A DNA stretch of 64,000 nt from assembly GCF_031085175.1 (NCBI RefSeq), contig NZ_JAVHUY010000005.1, positions 1 through 64,000 of the forward strand, read 5' to 3'. Under the pieces are notes generated by a model, which worked only from the letters and a program-made list of their open reading frames with translations, was not told the DNA's origin and ran no database searches. Numbering within the stretch: the stretch's first letter is position 1; the number at the start of each line of letters is the position of its first letter. Position numbers and translations under genes: made by a program. The DNA comes from Phytohabitans maris (GTDB lineage Bacteria > Actinomycetota > Actinomycetes > Mycobacteriales > Micromonosporaceae). Positions 52,493 through 60,304 of the stretch are shown here, one piece after another.

Positions 52493-52710
52493 TCGGATCT
52501 CCTGTCTTCGCGCGCGGTCGGGCGCGACCGTATCCCCGGGCCGGCCCGCCGCGACGCTATCGGTTGGCACCGGGTGGCGACTGTCGCGAACCCGTCATCC
52601 GCGCGTCACCGGCCGCTTCGGCGGAGGGGACGCTCACCCGGAAGGGGCTCTCGCGGCGGCGTAACCACTGAACCGAACCCCGAAGGGCCGAGGGAAAAGG
52701 GCGGCCGGGC

Positions 52711-53085
52711 TCAGGCGCGCCGGGGCGCCGGCACCGCCGGGTGGGCGAGGTGGCAGACGGCGAGCAGCCGGGTCAGCACCCAGTCGACGCCGGCCGACCA
52801 GTCGATCGGGCCCTCGGGCAGGTGCCAGCCGTGCTCGGCGGCCGCGTCGCGGACGCCCTCCGCGTAGCCCGCCAGGTGCACCGGCGTGAGCGGCCGCAGG
52901 TCGCCCAGGAGGCTGTCGCGGATCGCCGCCGCGTGCTGGTCGATCGCGGCGAGCAGGCCGGGGTGGCGGGCGGCGGCCTCGAGACCGGACGCGCCGAACG
53001 CCGACATCATCCCGCTGATCTCGGAACGTGCCGAACGCGTCGCGGCGCGTGAGGTGAAGCCACTGAACAGCCCTGTCATGGACAT
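52711..53085 (-). CDS. DUF6401-like protein
   Basis: A 124-residue protein with 'LEAAARHPGLLAAIDQHAAA', 'LTPVHLAGYAEGVRDAAAEH' and 'DWVLTRLLAVCHLA'. The pattern of this alpha-helical protein fits the actinobacterial family catalogued as DUF6401, which has been labelled natural-product-biosynthesis-related from gene neighbourhoods. No biosynthetic gene is next to it here. ATG 53085 is preferred; 53079 is a second possible ATG. The assignment is from memory of the family pattern and needs a profile search. Confidence 0.55.
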   Translation of the reverse strand: MSMTGLFSGFTSRAATRSARSEISGMMSAFGASGLEAAARHPGLLAAIDQHAAAIRDSLLGDLRPLTPVHLAGYAEGVRDAAAEHGWHLPEGPIDWSAGVDWVLTRLLAVCHLAHPAVPAPRRA

Positions 53086-53180
53086 CGACGCTAGTCGGGG
53101 CGCGGCGAGGCCAGCCTCCGCCGGTCGGTTGAATCTTGGGACCGCCCGCTGGGTTGAGACCGACGTCACCGACGCTCTGA

Positions 53181-53390
53181 TTACTCTGCGGCAGGACGCC
53201 GTCGCATGGAGTCGTCGGCCATGATGACCGTCGCCACCATGAGGGCGACCACGATGCTGAACAACCAGGAGTCGTCCGGCAGCACCTTCGCGGCGATGGG
53301 CGCCTGGCACGCGACCAGGACGAAGCCCAGCCAGGCGAGCAGGCGCTGGCGGGCGGTCAGGAAGCCGGTGGCTTGGGGGGCACGGCGCAT
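53181..53390 (-). CDS. small two-helix membrane protein
   Basis: A 69-residue protein: '[20 protein letters not shown]', then two hydrophobic segments ('[16 protein letters not shown]' and '[17 protein letters not shown]') and a basic tail. It lies divergently upstream of the PhoD gene. No family recognised; coding potential is supported by codon bias and the membrane topology. Confidence 0.55.
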   Translation of the reverse strand: MRRAPQATGFLTARQRLLAWLGFVLVACQAPIAAKVLPDDSWLFSIVVALMVATVIMADDSMRRRPAAE

Positions 53391-53515
53391 CCGGACAGTT
53401 TTGCTCGATGTGCCCCGATCGCCCGTCGGTCGTTCGGCTGATGTTGCCGTGTGCGTCCGGTTTGGACGCCCGGGCGTCGGCCGCGCGCAAGGTAACGCTG
53501 ATAGACACATCGACC

Positions 53516-55147
53516 ATGACGAACGCGCCGCTCGACCGCCGTACCCTGCTGCGCGCCGCCGGCCTCACCACCGGCGCCACGCTCGCCACCATCGCCGCCG
53601 CGGGTCCGGCCGGGTCGGCCGCCGTGGCCGCCTCGCCCGCGTTCCGGCACGGGGTGGCCTCCGGCGACCCCCTGCCCGGCGGCATCCTGCTCTGGACCCG
53701 GGTGACGCCGACCGAGGAGGCACAGCCCGGCTCGGGCGCCGGTCCCGAGGTCGAGGTGACCTGGCAGGTCGCGGCCGACCCGGACTTCGCGAGCGTCGTA
53801 CGCGACGGCGTGGTCACCACGGGGCCGCTGCGCGACCACACGGTCAAGGTCGACGTCGACGGGCTCGCGCCGGGCACGACGTACTGGTACCGCTTCGGCC
53901 TTCGACAGGACTGGTCGCCGACCGGGCGGACCATGACCGCGCCGGCGCCGGACGCGGCCGTCGACCGGGTACGCGTGGGCGTGGTCTCCTGCGCCAACTG
54001 GGAGGCCGGCTACTTCGCGGCGTACCGGCACCTGGCCGCCCGCGGTGACCTCAACCTCGTCCTGCACCTGGGCGACTACCTGTACGAGTACGGGACCGGG
54101 GAGTTCGACGCGGGCGGGACCGTGGTGCGGGCCGTCCGGCCGGCGCACGAGGTGCTGACGCTCGCCGACTACCGGATCCGGCACGCGCACTACAAGACCG
54201 ATCCGGACCTGCGGGCGCTGCACGCCGCCGTGCCCTGGGTGATCACCTGGGACGACCACGAGGTGGCCAACGACCAGTGGGCGGGCGGCGCGGAAAACCA
54301 CACCCCGGCCACCGAGGGGTCGTTCGCGGCGCGGCTGGCGGCGGCGCGGCAGGCGTACGCGGAGTGGATGCCCGTGCGGCTCGGCGCCGGCGGCTCGATC
54401 TACCGCCGGGTGCGCTTCGGGCGCCTCGCCGAGCTGTCCATGTTGGACCTGCGCACCTACCGCTCGGTGCAGGCCTCCGGTACGGCCGTGGACGACCCGG
54501 CGCGCACGATCACCGGCGACGACCAGATGAGCTGGCTCAAGCAGGGCCTCGTGTCGAGCACCGCGCGGTGGAAGCTGGTCGGCAACCCGGTGATGATCTC
54601 GCGGCTGGACGTCGGGACGCTCCCGGCCTGGCTGCTCGGGCCGCTGGGCAAGCTGCTCGGCATCCCGGCGAACGGGTTCGCGGTCAACACCGACCAGTGG
54701 GACGGCTACAACGCCGACCGCGACGAGCTGGTCGACCACCTGCGCGCGGCCGGTACCAAGGACGTGGTCTTCCTCACCGGCGACATCCACACCTCCTGGG
54801 CGAACGAGCTGGTCACCCGCGCCACCGGGCCCGGCGCGCCGGCCGCCGCGGAGTTCGTGGTGCCCTCGGTGACCAGCGACAACGTCGACGACTTCCTGGG
54901 CACCAGCCCGGGCGGCCCGCTCAGCGTCCTCGCCGCCGGCATCGTGCGCGCGGCCAACCCGCACGTGCGCTGGACCGAGCTCGACGGCCACGGGTACGGG
55001 GTGCTGGACGTGACCACCCAGCGCTGCCGGATGGACTGGTACCACCTGGCCGACCGCACCCGCGCCGACACGGCCGCCCGCTGGGTGGCCGCCTGGTCGG
55101 TGGGGACCGGTTCATCCAAGATCCGCCGGGAGTCACCACCGGCATAA
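53516..55147 (+). CDS. phoD: PhoD-like alkaline phosphatase
   Basis: A 543-residue Tat-exported phosphodiesterase/alkaline phosphatase that releases phosphate from organic phosphates. The twin-arginine signal is '[20 protein letters not shown]'. An N-terminal fibronectin-like domain (about 40-140, '[20 protein letters not shown]') precedes the metallophosphatase core with '[20 protein letters not shown]', '[11 protein letters not shown]', '[11 protein letters not shown]' and '[13 protein letters not shown]', which carry the metal ligands. It is of family D type, using Fe and Ca. No PhoP box was identified upstream. Confidence 0.9.
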   Translation: MTNAPLDRRTLLRAAGLTTGATLATIAAAGPAGSAAVAASPAFRHGVASGDPLPGGILLWTRVTPTEEAQPGSGAGPEVEVTWQVAADPDFASVVRDGVVTTGPLRDHTVKVDVDGLAPGTTYWYRFGLRQDWSPTGRTMTAPAPDAAVDRVRVGVVSCANWEAGYFAAYRHLAARGDLNLVLHLGDYLYEYGTGEFDAGGTVVRAVRPAHEVLTLADYRIRHAHYKTDPDLRALHAAVPWVITWDDHEVANDQWAGGAENHTPATEGSFAARLAAARQAYAEWMPVRLGAGGSIYRRVRFGRLAELSMLDLRTYRSVQASGTAVDDPARTITGDDQMSWLKQGLVSSTARWKLVGNPVMISRLDVGTLPAWLLGPLGKLLGIPANGFAVNTDQWDGYNADRDELVDHLRAAGTKDVVFLTGDIHTSWANELVTRATGPGAPAAAEFVVPSVTSDNVDDFLGTSPGGPLSVLAAGIVRAANPHVRWTELDGHGYGVLDVTTQRCRMDWYHLADRTRADTAARWVAAWSVGTGSSKIRRESPPA

Positions 55148-55158
55148 AATCGGTACCC

Positions 55159-56361
55159 GTGACTCGTACCCGCGGGGGAATGCTCCTTCTCGCCTATTTC
55201 GCGTTCATCAGCCTCGGGCTCCCCGACGGCCTGCTCGGTGTGGGCTGGCCGTCGATCAGCGAGGAGTTCGACGTGCCCAGGGAGACGGTGGGGGTACTGC
55301 TCACCGTCGGCACGGTCGGCTACCTGACGTCGAGCGTGGCGGCCGGGTTCACGATCGCGCGGCTGGGCGTCGGGCGGCTGCTCGCCGGCAGCACCGCGCT
55401 CTGCGCGATCAGCCTCGCGGCGTACGCGGCCTCGCCGGTCCTCGCGGTGATGATCGCGTTCGCGCTGGTCCTCGGGCTCGGCGGCGGCGCGATCGACTCG
55501 GGCCTCAACGCCTACGCGGCGGCGGCTTTCGGCCCCCGCCACATGAACTGGCTGCACGCGTTCTTCGGCCTCGGCGTCGCCATCGGCCCGCTGATCATGA
55601 CCACGGCACTCTCCGCGGGCCTGTCCTGGCGCTGGGGGTACGGGGTGGTCGCCACCGCCCAGCTGCTGCTCGCGACCGCGTTCGTGGTGACCGTGAACCG
55701 GTGGGCCGTGCACCGGCCGGCGCAGGCCGACGTGCCCGCGCCGCCCCCGGTGCCGATCCGCGCGACGCTGGTGATCCCGGCGGTGTGGCTGGGCGCGCTC
55801 GCCTTCGCGGTCTACGTCGCGGTCGAGGTGGCCGCCGGCCTGTGGGCGTACACGCTGCTGACCGAGGGGCGCGGGATCAGCGAGGCGGTCGCCGGCGTCT
55901 GCGTCTCCGGGTACTGGGCCTGCCTCTTCCTCGGCCGGGTCGTGCAGGGCGTGGTCGCCGAGCGGGTGGGCAGCGGCCAGGTGCTCTGGGCCAGCCTCGC
56001 CGGCATGGCCGCAGGCGCGGTGCTCGTCGCGCTCCCCGCGCCGGGCTGGGTGGCGGCGCTGGGCCTGGGCGTCATCGGGTTCTCGGCCGCGCCGGTCTTC
56101 CCGTTGATGACGCTGATGACCGCCGACCGGGTGGGCGAGGCGCACGCGGACCGGACGATCGGGGTGCAGTTGGGCGGCTCGGCCCTCGGCGGCGCGCTCC
56201 TGCCCGGCCTGGTCGGCATCCTGCTCAGCCGGGTCGACGTGGAGGCGCTCGGCCCGTCGCTGGTCGCGATGAGCCTGCTGCTGATGCTCCTCTACGCGGC
56301 GTCGTCCCGCCGCCGGGTCGGCGACGGGACGATCGAGACCGCGGCTGCCGTTCAGACCTGA
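55159..56361 (+). CDS. MFS transporter
   Basis: A 400-residue permease with 12 predicted membrane helices. It starts near 'MLLLAYFAFISLGLPDGLLG', typical of the fucose-permease-like/FPMT subgroup of the major facilitator superfamily. Internal duplication is visible (loop 'FGPRHMNWLHAFFGLGVAIG' in the first half, 'GYWACLFLGRVVQGVVAERV' in the second). Substrate unknown. GTG 55159 is 12 nt after phoD and an ATAAAAT (55144-55150) overlaps the phoD stop, so the gene may be read from phoD or leaderless from its own promoter. Confidence 0.82.
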   Translation: MTRTRGGMLLLAYFAFISLGLPDGLLGVGWPSISEEFDVPRETVGVLLTVGTVGYLTSSVAAGFTIARLGVGRLLAGSTALCAISLAAYAASPVLAVMIAFALVLGLGGGAIDSGLNAYAAAAFGPRHMNWLHAFFGLGVAIGPLIMTTALSAGLSWRWGYGVVATAQLLLATAFVVTVNRWAVHRPAQADVPAPPPVPIRATLVIPAVWLGALAFAVYVAVEVAAGLWAYTLLTEGRGISEAVAGVCVSGYWACLFLGRVVQGVVAERVGSGQVLWASLAGMAAGAVLVALPAPGWVAALGLGVIGFSAAPVFPLMTLMTADRVGEAHADRTIGVQLGGSALGGALLPGLVGILLSRVDVEALGPSLVAMSLLLMLLYAASSRRRVGDGTIETAAAVQT

Positions 56362-56798
56362 CCGCGCCAGGCGCCGGTCTCCTGACCGCGGCCCTCGATG
56401 AACTCCTTGAACCGCTTGAGGTCGCTCTTGACCCGGTGGGTCACCGCGCCGAGCTTGTCGCCGGCCTGCTCCATCGCGCCCTCCGGCGCGAACTCCATCT
56501 GCGCCGTCACCCGGCTGTGCGTGTCGTCGAGCCGGTGGAACGTCACCACGCCGGCCTGCCGGGTCCCCTCGGTCGAGGTCCAGGCGACCCGCTCGTCGGG
56601 GATCTGCTCGGTGATCCGGGCGTCGAACTCGCGCTTGACGCCGCCGATCTCGGTCTTCCAGTGGGTCATGGTGTCCGACATCTGCCGGACCTCCTGGACA
56701 CCTTGCATGAAGCGGGGAAACTCCTCGAACTGGGTCCATTGGTTGTAGGCGGTCCGCACGGGTACCGCCACGTCCACCGATTCGGTCACACCACCCAT
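56352..56798 (-). CDS. SRPBCC (polyketide cyclase-like) family protein
   Basis: A 148-residue START/SRPBCC-fold protein: 'VTESVDVAVPVRTAYNQWTQ', 'FEEFPRFMQGVQEVRQ', 'ARITEQIPDERVAWTSTEG', then the long C-terminal helix. It is of the 'Coq10/cyclase 2' kind common near stress genes in actinobacteria, where ligands are unknown. AGGAGG precedes ATG 56798. The 3' end overlaps the convergent MFS gene by ten bases. It is the downstream member of the DUF2795 unit. Confidence 0.85.
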   Translation of the reverse strand: MGGVTESVDVAVPVRTAYNQWTQFEEFPRFMQGVQEVRQMSDTMTHWKTEIGGVKREFDARITEQIPDERVAWTSTEGTRQAGVVTFHRLDDTHSRVTAQMEFAPEGAMEQAGDKLGAVTHRVKSDLKRFKEFIEGRGQETGAWRGQV

Positions 56799-56809
56799 CG
56801 GGTGCCTCC

Positions 56810-57220
56810 TTACCAGCGTGTCGTCTCGTTCGCGTGCCCGAGCACGGCCCACACCTCGGACACGGTCTCGAACGTGCGGTCCGCCGGCAGGCGGCGCAGC
56901 TCGTCGAGTACCTCGTCCGGTGCCTGGTTCTTCTCGGCCGTACGCCGCAGGGCCTCGCGGTCGGCGGGCAGCGCGGACAGGTCGAGGTACCGGCCCAGTT
57001 CGCTGCGCTGCTCCACCTCCTCGTCGGTCATGCCCTGCGGGGCCCCGGCGCGGCGGTCTCCCGCCGGCACTCCGGTGGCCTCGGGCTGGTCCTCGCCGGC
57101 CGGTTCGGGCTCGCGCCACTCCTCGACCCGCGATCCGGCCACGCCCTGGACGGTGCCCCGCACCTCGCGGGCCATCTCGTCGTCCAGGCGCGGGCCGTGC
57201 TTGCTGTTACCCCGATCCAT
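56810..57220 (-). CDS. DUF2795 domain protein
   Basis: A 136-residue soluble protein. Residues 1-60 are polar and probably disordered; the C-terminal DUF2795 domain carries 'ELGRYLDLSALPADREALRR' and 'EVLDELRRLPADRTFETVSE'. The family occurs widely in actinobacteria and is often under general-stress sigma control. A GTTT-N15-GGGTAG promoter lies 11 bp upstream of the start. It is followed by the SRPBCC gene. Confidence 0.8.
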   Translation of the reverse strand: MDRGNSKHGPRLDDEMAREVRGTVQGVAGSRVEEWREPEPAGEDQPEATGVPAGDRRAGAPQGMTDEEVEQRSELGRYLDLSALPADREALRRTAEKNQAPDEVLDELRRLPADRTFETVSEVWAVLGHANETTRW

Positions 57221-57230
57221 GCGTTTGGTC

Positions 57231-57255
57231 CTACCCGGGCGTCTCCGGGGCAAAC
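57231..57255 (-). promoter_or_regulatory. SigB/SigF-type promoter of DUF2795 gene
   Basis: On the minus strand, GTTT (57255-57252) and GGGTAG (57236-57231) are separated by exactly 15 nt. This matches the GTTT-N14/15-GGGTAT consensus of actinobacterial stress sigma factors. It overlaps the last codons of the upstream yihY gene and lies 10 nt before the DUF2795 start. Confidence 0.65.
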
Positions 57256-58145
57256 CCCCGCTCGGGCATGGTCACCCGGCGGGCCTCCGCGTTGATCTCC
57301 ACACCGAGCAGGACCGCGCAGTTCGACAGGTACAGCCAGACCAGGAACGCGATCACGCCGCCGAGGGTGCCGTACGTGGCGCCGTACGAGCCGAAGTTGG
57401 CCACGTAGAGCCCGAAGCCGAACGACGCGATCGCCCACACCACCAGCGTCACCGCACCGCCGATCGTGATCCACCGGAAGCGGGGCCGCTCGGCGTCGGG
57501 CGCGATCCAGAACATCAGCCCCAGCAGCACCATCATCACCAGAACCAACACCGGCCACTTCAGGATCGACCAGGTCAGGCGGGCGGTGTCGCCGGCGCCC
57601 AGCGCGTCGCCGATCGCGTCGGTGACCGGGCCGCTGACGATCAGCATTACCGCGACCAGCGCCAGCAGCACCAGCGCGGCCGCGGTGATGAGCAGCTGGA
57701 GCGGGCGGAGCTTGTAGAACTTGCGGCTCTCCTCGACCTCGTAGATCGCGTTGGACGCGCGGGTGAACGCCCCGATGTAGCCGGAGGCGGACCAGAGCGC
57801 GCCGACGAGGCCGAAGCTGAGCAGGACGCTCGCCGAGCCCTGGCTGGTCACGTCGCGGATCTGCTGCACCACGCTCTGGTTGTTGACGACCGAGCCGGCG
57901 CCCAGGTCGGAGGCGATGTCGACGATCGCGTCGACGGTCCGCTCCCCGTCGGAGACGAGGCCGACGAGCGCCACGATCACGATCATCGCCGGAAAGAGGG
58001 AGAGGACGCCGTAGTACGTGAGCGCGGCCGCCCAGTCGGTGCAGTTGTCGTCCATGAACTCCCGTACCGCGCGGACCAGCACGCCCCGCCAGGTCGCGAA
58101 CGAAGCCCGCCGCACCGTGCCCGCCCGTGCCGCAGTGACTGCCAT
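57231..58145 (-). CDS. YihY/virulence factor BrkB family membrane protein
   Basis: A 304-residue inner-membrane protein with six helices. Family signatures are 'DNCTDWAAALTYYGVLSLFP' and 'LLSFGLVGALWSASGYIGAF', followed by 'RASNAIYEVEESRKFYKLRP' and 'YGATYGTLGGVIAFLVWLYL'. Once called RNase BN in error, the family is now regarded as membrane proteins of unknown transport or envelope role. It is divergent from the ChaB gene and shares a promoter region with stress-type promoters. Confidence 0.88.
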   Translation of the reverse strand: MAVTAARAGTVRRASFATWRGVLVRAVREFMDDNCTDWAAALTYYGVLSLFPAMIVIVALVGLVSDGERTVDAIVDIASDLGAGSVVNNQSVVQQIRDVTSQGSASVLLSFGLVGALWSASGYIGAFTRASNAIYEVEESRKFYKLRPLQLLITAAALVLLALVAVMLIVSGPVTDAIGDALGAGDTARLTWSILKWPVLVLVMMVLLGLMFWIAPDAERPRFRWITIGGAVTLVVWAIASFGFGLYVANFGSYGATYGTLGGVIAFLVWLYLSNCAVLLGVEINAEARRVTMPERGFAPETPG

Positions 58146-58153
58146 GCCCGCCT

Positions 58154-58179
58154 CTACCCGGCCTGTGACGTGCGCAAAC
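58154..58179 (-). promoter_or_regulatory. SigB/SigF-type promoter of yihY gene
   Basis: Minus-strand GTTT (58179-58176) and GGGTAG (58159-58154) with a 16-nt spacer. The start codon at 58145 follows by only 8 nt, so the transcript would be nearly leaderless. It shares the palindrome GCAAACGTTTGC with the plus-strand promoter. Confidence 0.5.
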
Positions 58180-58204
58180 GTTTGCTTTTCGGGGAGGCGG
58201 GTAG
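58180..58204 (+). promoter_or_regulatory. SigB/SigF-type promoter of chaB gene
   Basis: GTTT (58180-58183) and GGGTAG (58199-58204) are separated by 15 nt, 35 nt ahead of the ChaB-like start. It is arranged back-to-back with the minus-strand promoter, the two -35 elements forming GCAAACGTTTGC. Confidence 0.65.
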
Positions 58205-58239
58205 GGCCCTATGCAGGACTTCACGAACAGGAGGCAGTC

Positions 58240-58641
58240 ATGCCCGGACGCGAGGACATGCCCAGCACGATCCGGCGTTCTCCCCAGAAGGCGCAGGACA
58301 CCTGGGCCGAGACACACGACTCGGCGGTCGAGACGTACGGCGAGGGTGAGCGGTCGCACCGCACCGCGTTCGCCGCGCTGAAGCACTCGTTCGAGAAGGT
58401 CGGCGACCACTGGGAGCCGAAGGGGCGCAAGGGCCCGAGCGACGAGCAGGCCGAGCGCTCCTACCGCGACCAGCCGAGGAAGACGGCCGGCGGCGTCGAC
58501 GCGAACGCCCCCAAGGAGCACCTCATGGGCGTCGCCCGCGAACTCGACATCCGCGGCCGGTCCACGATGAACAAGGCCGAGCTGGTCAAGGCGATCGAGA
58601 AGGCGAACAACCGGCAAACGGCGAAGGCCCGGCGGCGGTAG
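58240..58641 (+). CDS. ChaB/Rho-N domain protein
   Basis: A 133-residue basic protein. The N-terminal ChaB-like domain is 'MPSTIRRSPQKAQDTWAETH' to 'HRTAFAALKHSFEKVGDHWE'. The C-terminal SAP/Rho-N-like motif is 'KEHLMGVARELDIRGRSTMN', then 'KAELVKAIEKAN', likely to bind nucleic acid. GGAGG lies ahead of ATG 58240. Such ChaB proteins are common in stress regulons of actinobacteria; a stress-type promoter is present upstream. Confidence 0.85.
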   Translation: MPGREDMPSTIRRSPQKAQDTWAETHDSAVETYGEGERSHRTAFAALKHSFEKVGDHWEPKGRKGPSDEQAERSYRDQPRKTAGGVDANAPKEHLMGVARELDIRGRSTMNKAELVKAIEKANNRQTAKARRR

Positions 58642-58650
58642 CTTTCTGGT

Positions 58651-60237
58651 GTGAGCCCAGCCGAGGTAGCCGACGCCGTCGTCGTCGGCGCGGGGCACAA
58701 CGGCCTCGTGGCCGCCAACCTGCTGGCCGACGCCGGGTGGGACGTGGTCGTGCTGGAGGCGACCGGCTCGGCCGGCGGGGCCGTCCGCTCCGCCGAGGTC
58801 ACCGCGCCCGGCTACCTCAGCGACCTCTACAGCTCGTTCTACCCGCTCGGGTACGCGTCGCCGGTCATGCGCGCGCTCGACCTCGACATCGGCTGGCGGC
58901 ACGCGCCCGACGTGCTCACCCACCTGCTGCCCGACGGGCGGACGGCCACGCTCAACCGGCGGCCGGAGACCACCGCGGCCTCCGTCGCGGAGTTCGCCGC
59001 CGGTGACGGGGAGCGGTGGCTGCGCGCGTACGAGGAGTGGCGGTCCGTCTCCGCCCCGCTGCTGGAGACGCTGTTCACGCCGTTTCCCCCGGTGCGGGGC
59101 GGCGCGGCGCTGCTCGCCCGGCTGCGGCCGGCCGGGGCGCTGCGCCTGGCCCGCCGGCTGGTCCTGCCCAGTCGCAAGCTGGGCGGGGAGATGTTTCGCG
59201 GCGAGGGCGCCCAGCTGCTGATGGCCGGGAGCGCGCTGCACACCGACCTCTCCGTCGACGACGCCGGCAGCGGCGTCTACGGCTGGCTGCTGGCGATGCT
59301 CGGCCAGGAGTACGGCTGGCCGGTCCCGGAGGGCGGCGCGCAGCGGATCACCGACGCGCTCGTCGCGCGGCTGCGGGCCCGCGGTGGACGCATCGAGTAC
59401 GCGGCCCGCGCCGACCGGGTCCTGACCGCGCGTGGGCGGGCGATGGGTGTGTCCACCGTGGACGGCAAGCGGTGGCGGGCCCGGCGGGCGGTGCTCGCCG
59501 ACGTGCCCGCGCCCGCGCTCTATCTCGACCTGGTCGGCGCGGCGCTGCTGCCGCCCCGGCTGGTGGAGGACCTGGCCCACTTCCAGTGGGACGGTTCGAC
59601 GGTCAAAGTGGACTGGGCGCTCTCCGCCCCGATGCCGTGGAAGCATCCGGCCGCGGCGGGCGCCGGCACCGTCCACTTAGGTGCCGACCTCGACGGCCTG
59701 GCCCGGTACGCGACCGCGCTCGCCACCGGCGAGCTGCCCCGCGACCCGTTCCTCCTGCTCGGGCAGATGAGCACCGCCGACCCGTCCCACTCCCCGCCGG
59801 GCACCGAGTCGCTGTGGTGCTACACGCACCTGCCGTTTCGCCGCGAGTGGCCGGCCGAGGAGGTGCTCGCGCACGTGGAGCGGATGGAGCGGGTGCTGGA
59901 GGAGCACGCGCCGGGCTTCGGGCGGCTCGTCGTGGGGCGGCACGTGGCCGGCCCCGGCGACCTGGAGCGGGAGAACGCCAGCCTGGTCGGAGGCGCGCTG
60001 GGCGGTGGCACCTCGGCGGCGTACCAGCAGCTCTTCCTGCGCCCGATCCCCGGGCTGGGCCGGGCCGACACGCCGGTCGACCGTCTCTACCTGGCCAGCT
60101 CGTCGGCGCATCCCGGCGCGGGCGTGCACGGCGGCCCGGGCGCCAACGCGGCCCGCGCGGCACTGGCCCGCGACCGTTTCCTCACCGGCGACGCGTACCA
60201 CGCGCTGATCGCCGCCGCGCACCGCGCCCTCTACTGA
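58651..60237 (+). CDS. phytoene desaturase-like FAD oxidoreductase
   Basis: A 528-residue NAD(P)/FAD-dependent oxidoreductase of the CrtI-like group. The N-terminal dinucleotide motif is 'AVVVGAGHNGLVAANLLADA', with 'VVLEATGSAGGAVRSAEVTA' after it. The C-terminal FAD region is 'YLASSSAHPGAGVHGGPGAN' (cf. CrtI '..GxxxHPGGGxPGxxxS'). No other carotenoid gene is near, so the substrate is unknown. GTG 58651 is 9 nt after the ChaB-like gene and they may be cotranscribed. Palindrome copy 5 follows the stop. Confidence 0.88.
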   Translation: MSPAEVADAVVVGAGHNGLVAANLLADAGWDVVVLEATGSAGGAVRSAEVTAPGYLSDLYSSFYPLGYASPVMRALDLDIGWRHAPDVLTHLLPDGRTATLNRRPETTAASVAEFAAGDGERWLRAYEEWRSVSAPLLETLFTPFPPVRGGAALLARLRPAGALRLARRLVLPSRKLGGEMFRGEGAQLLMAGSALHTDLSVDDAGSGVYGWLLAMLGQEYGWPVPEGGAQRITDALVARLRARGGRIEYAARADRVLTARGRAMGVSTVDGKRWRARRAVLADVPAPALYLDLVGAALLPPRLVEDLAHFQWDGSTVKVDWALSAPMPWKHPAAAGAGTVHLGADLDGLARYATALATGELPRDPFLLLGQMSTADPSHSPPGTESLWCYTHLPFRREWPAEEVLAHVERMERVLEEHAPGFGRLVVGRHVAGPGDLERENASLVGGALGGGTSAAYQQLFLRPIPGLGRADTPVDRLYLASSSAHPGAGVHGGPGANAARAALARDRFLTGDAYHALIAAAHRALY

Positions 60238-60244
60238 CCCCCTT

Positions 60245-60304
60245 CCCGTGATCGAAGCTCCACCCACGTCGCTAGAACGACTTGGGTGGAGCTTCGATCA
60301 CGGG
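60245..60304. repeat. 50-nt GATC palindrome, copy 5
   Basis: Core 60250-60299, extended to CCCGTGATC...GATCACGGG. The variable stem part is CCACCCA/TGGGTGG, fully compensated. It lies between two convergent genes and its right arm contributes the TGA stop codon (60298-60300) of the GGDEF-EAL gene on the minus strand. Confidence 0.88.
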
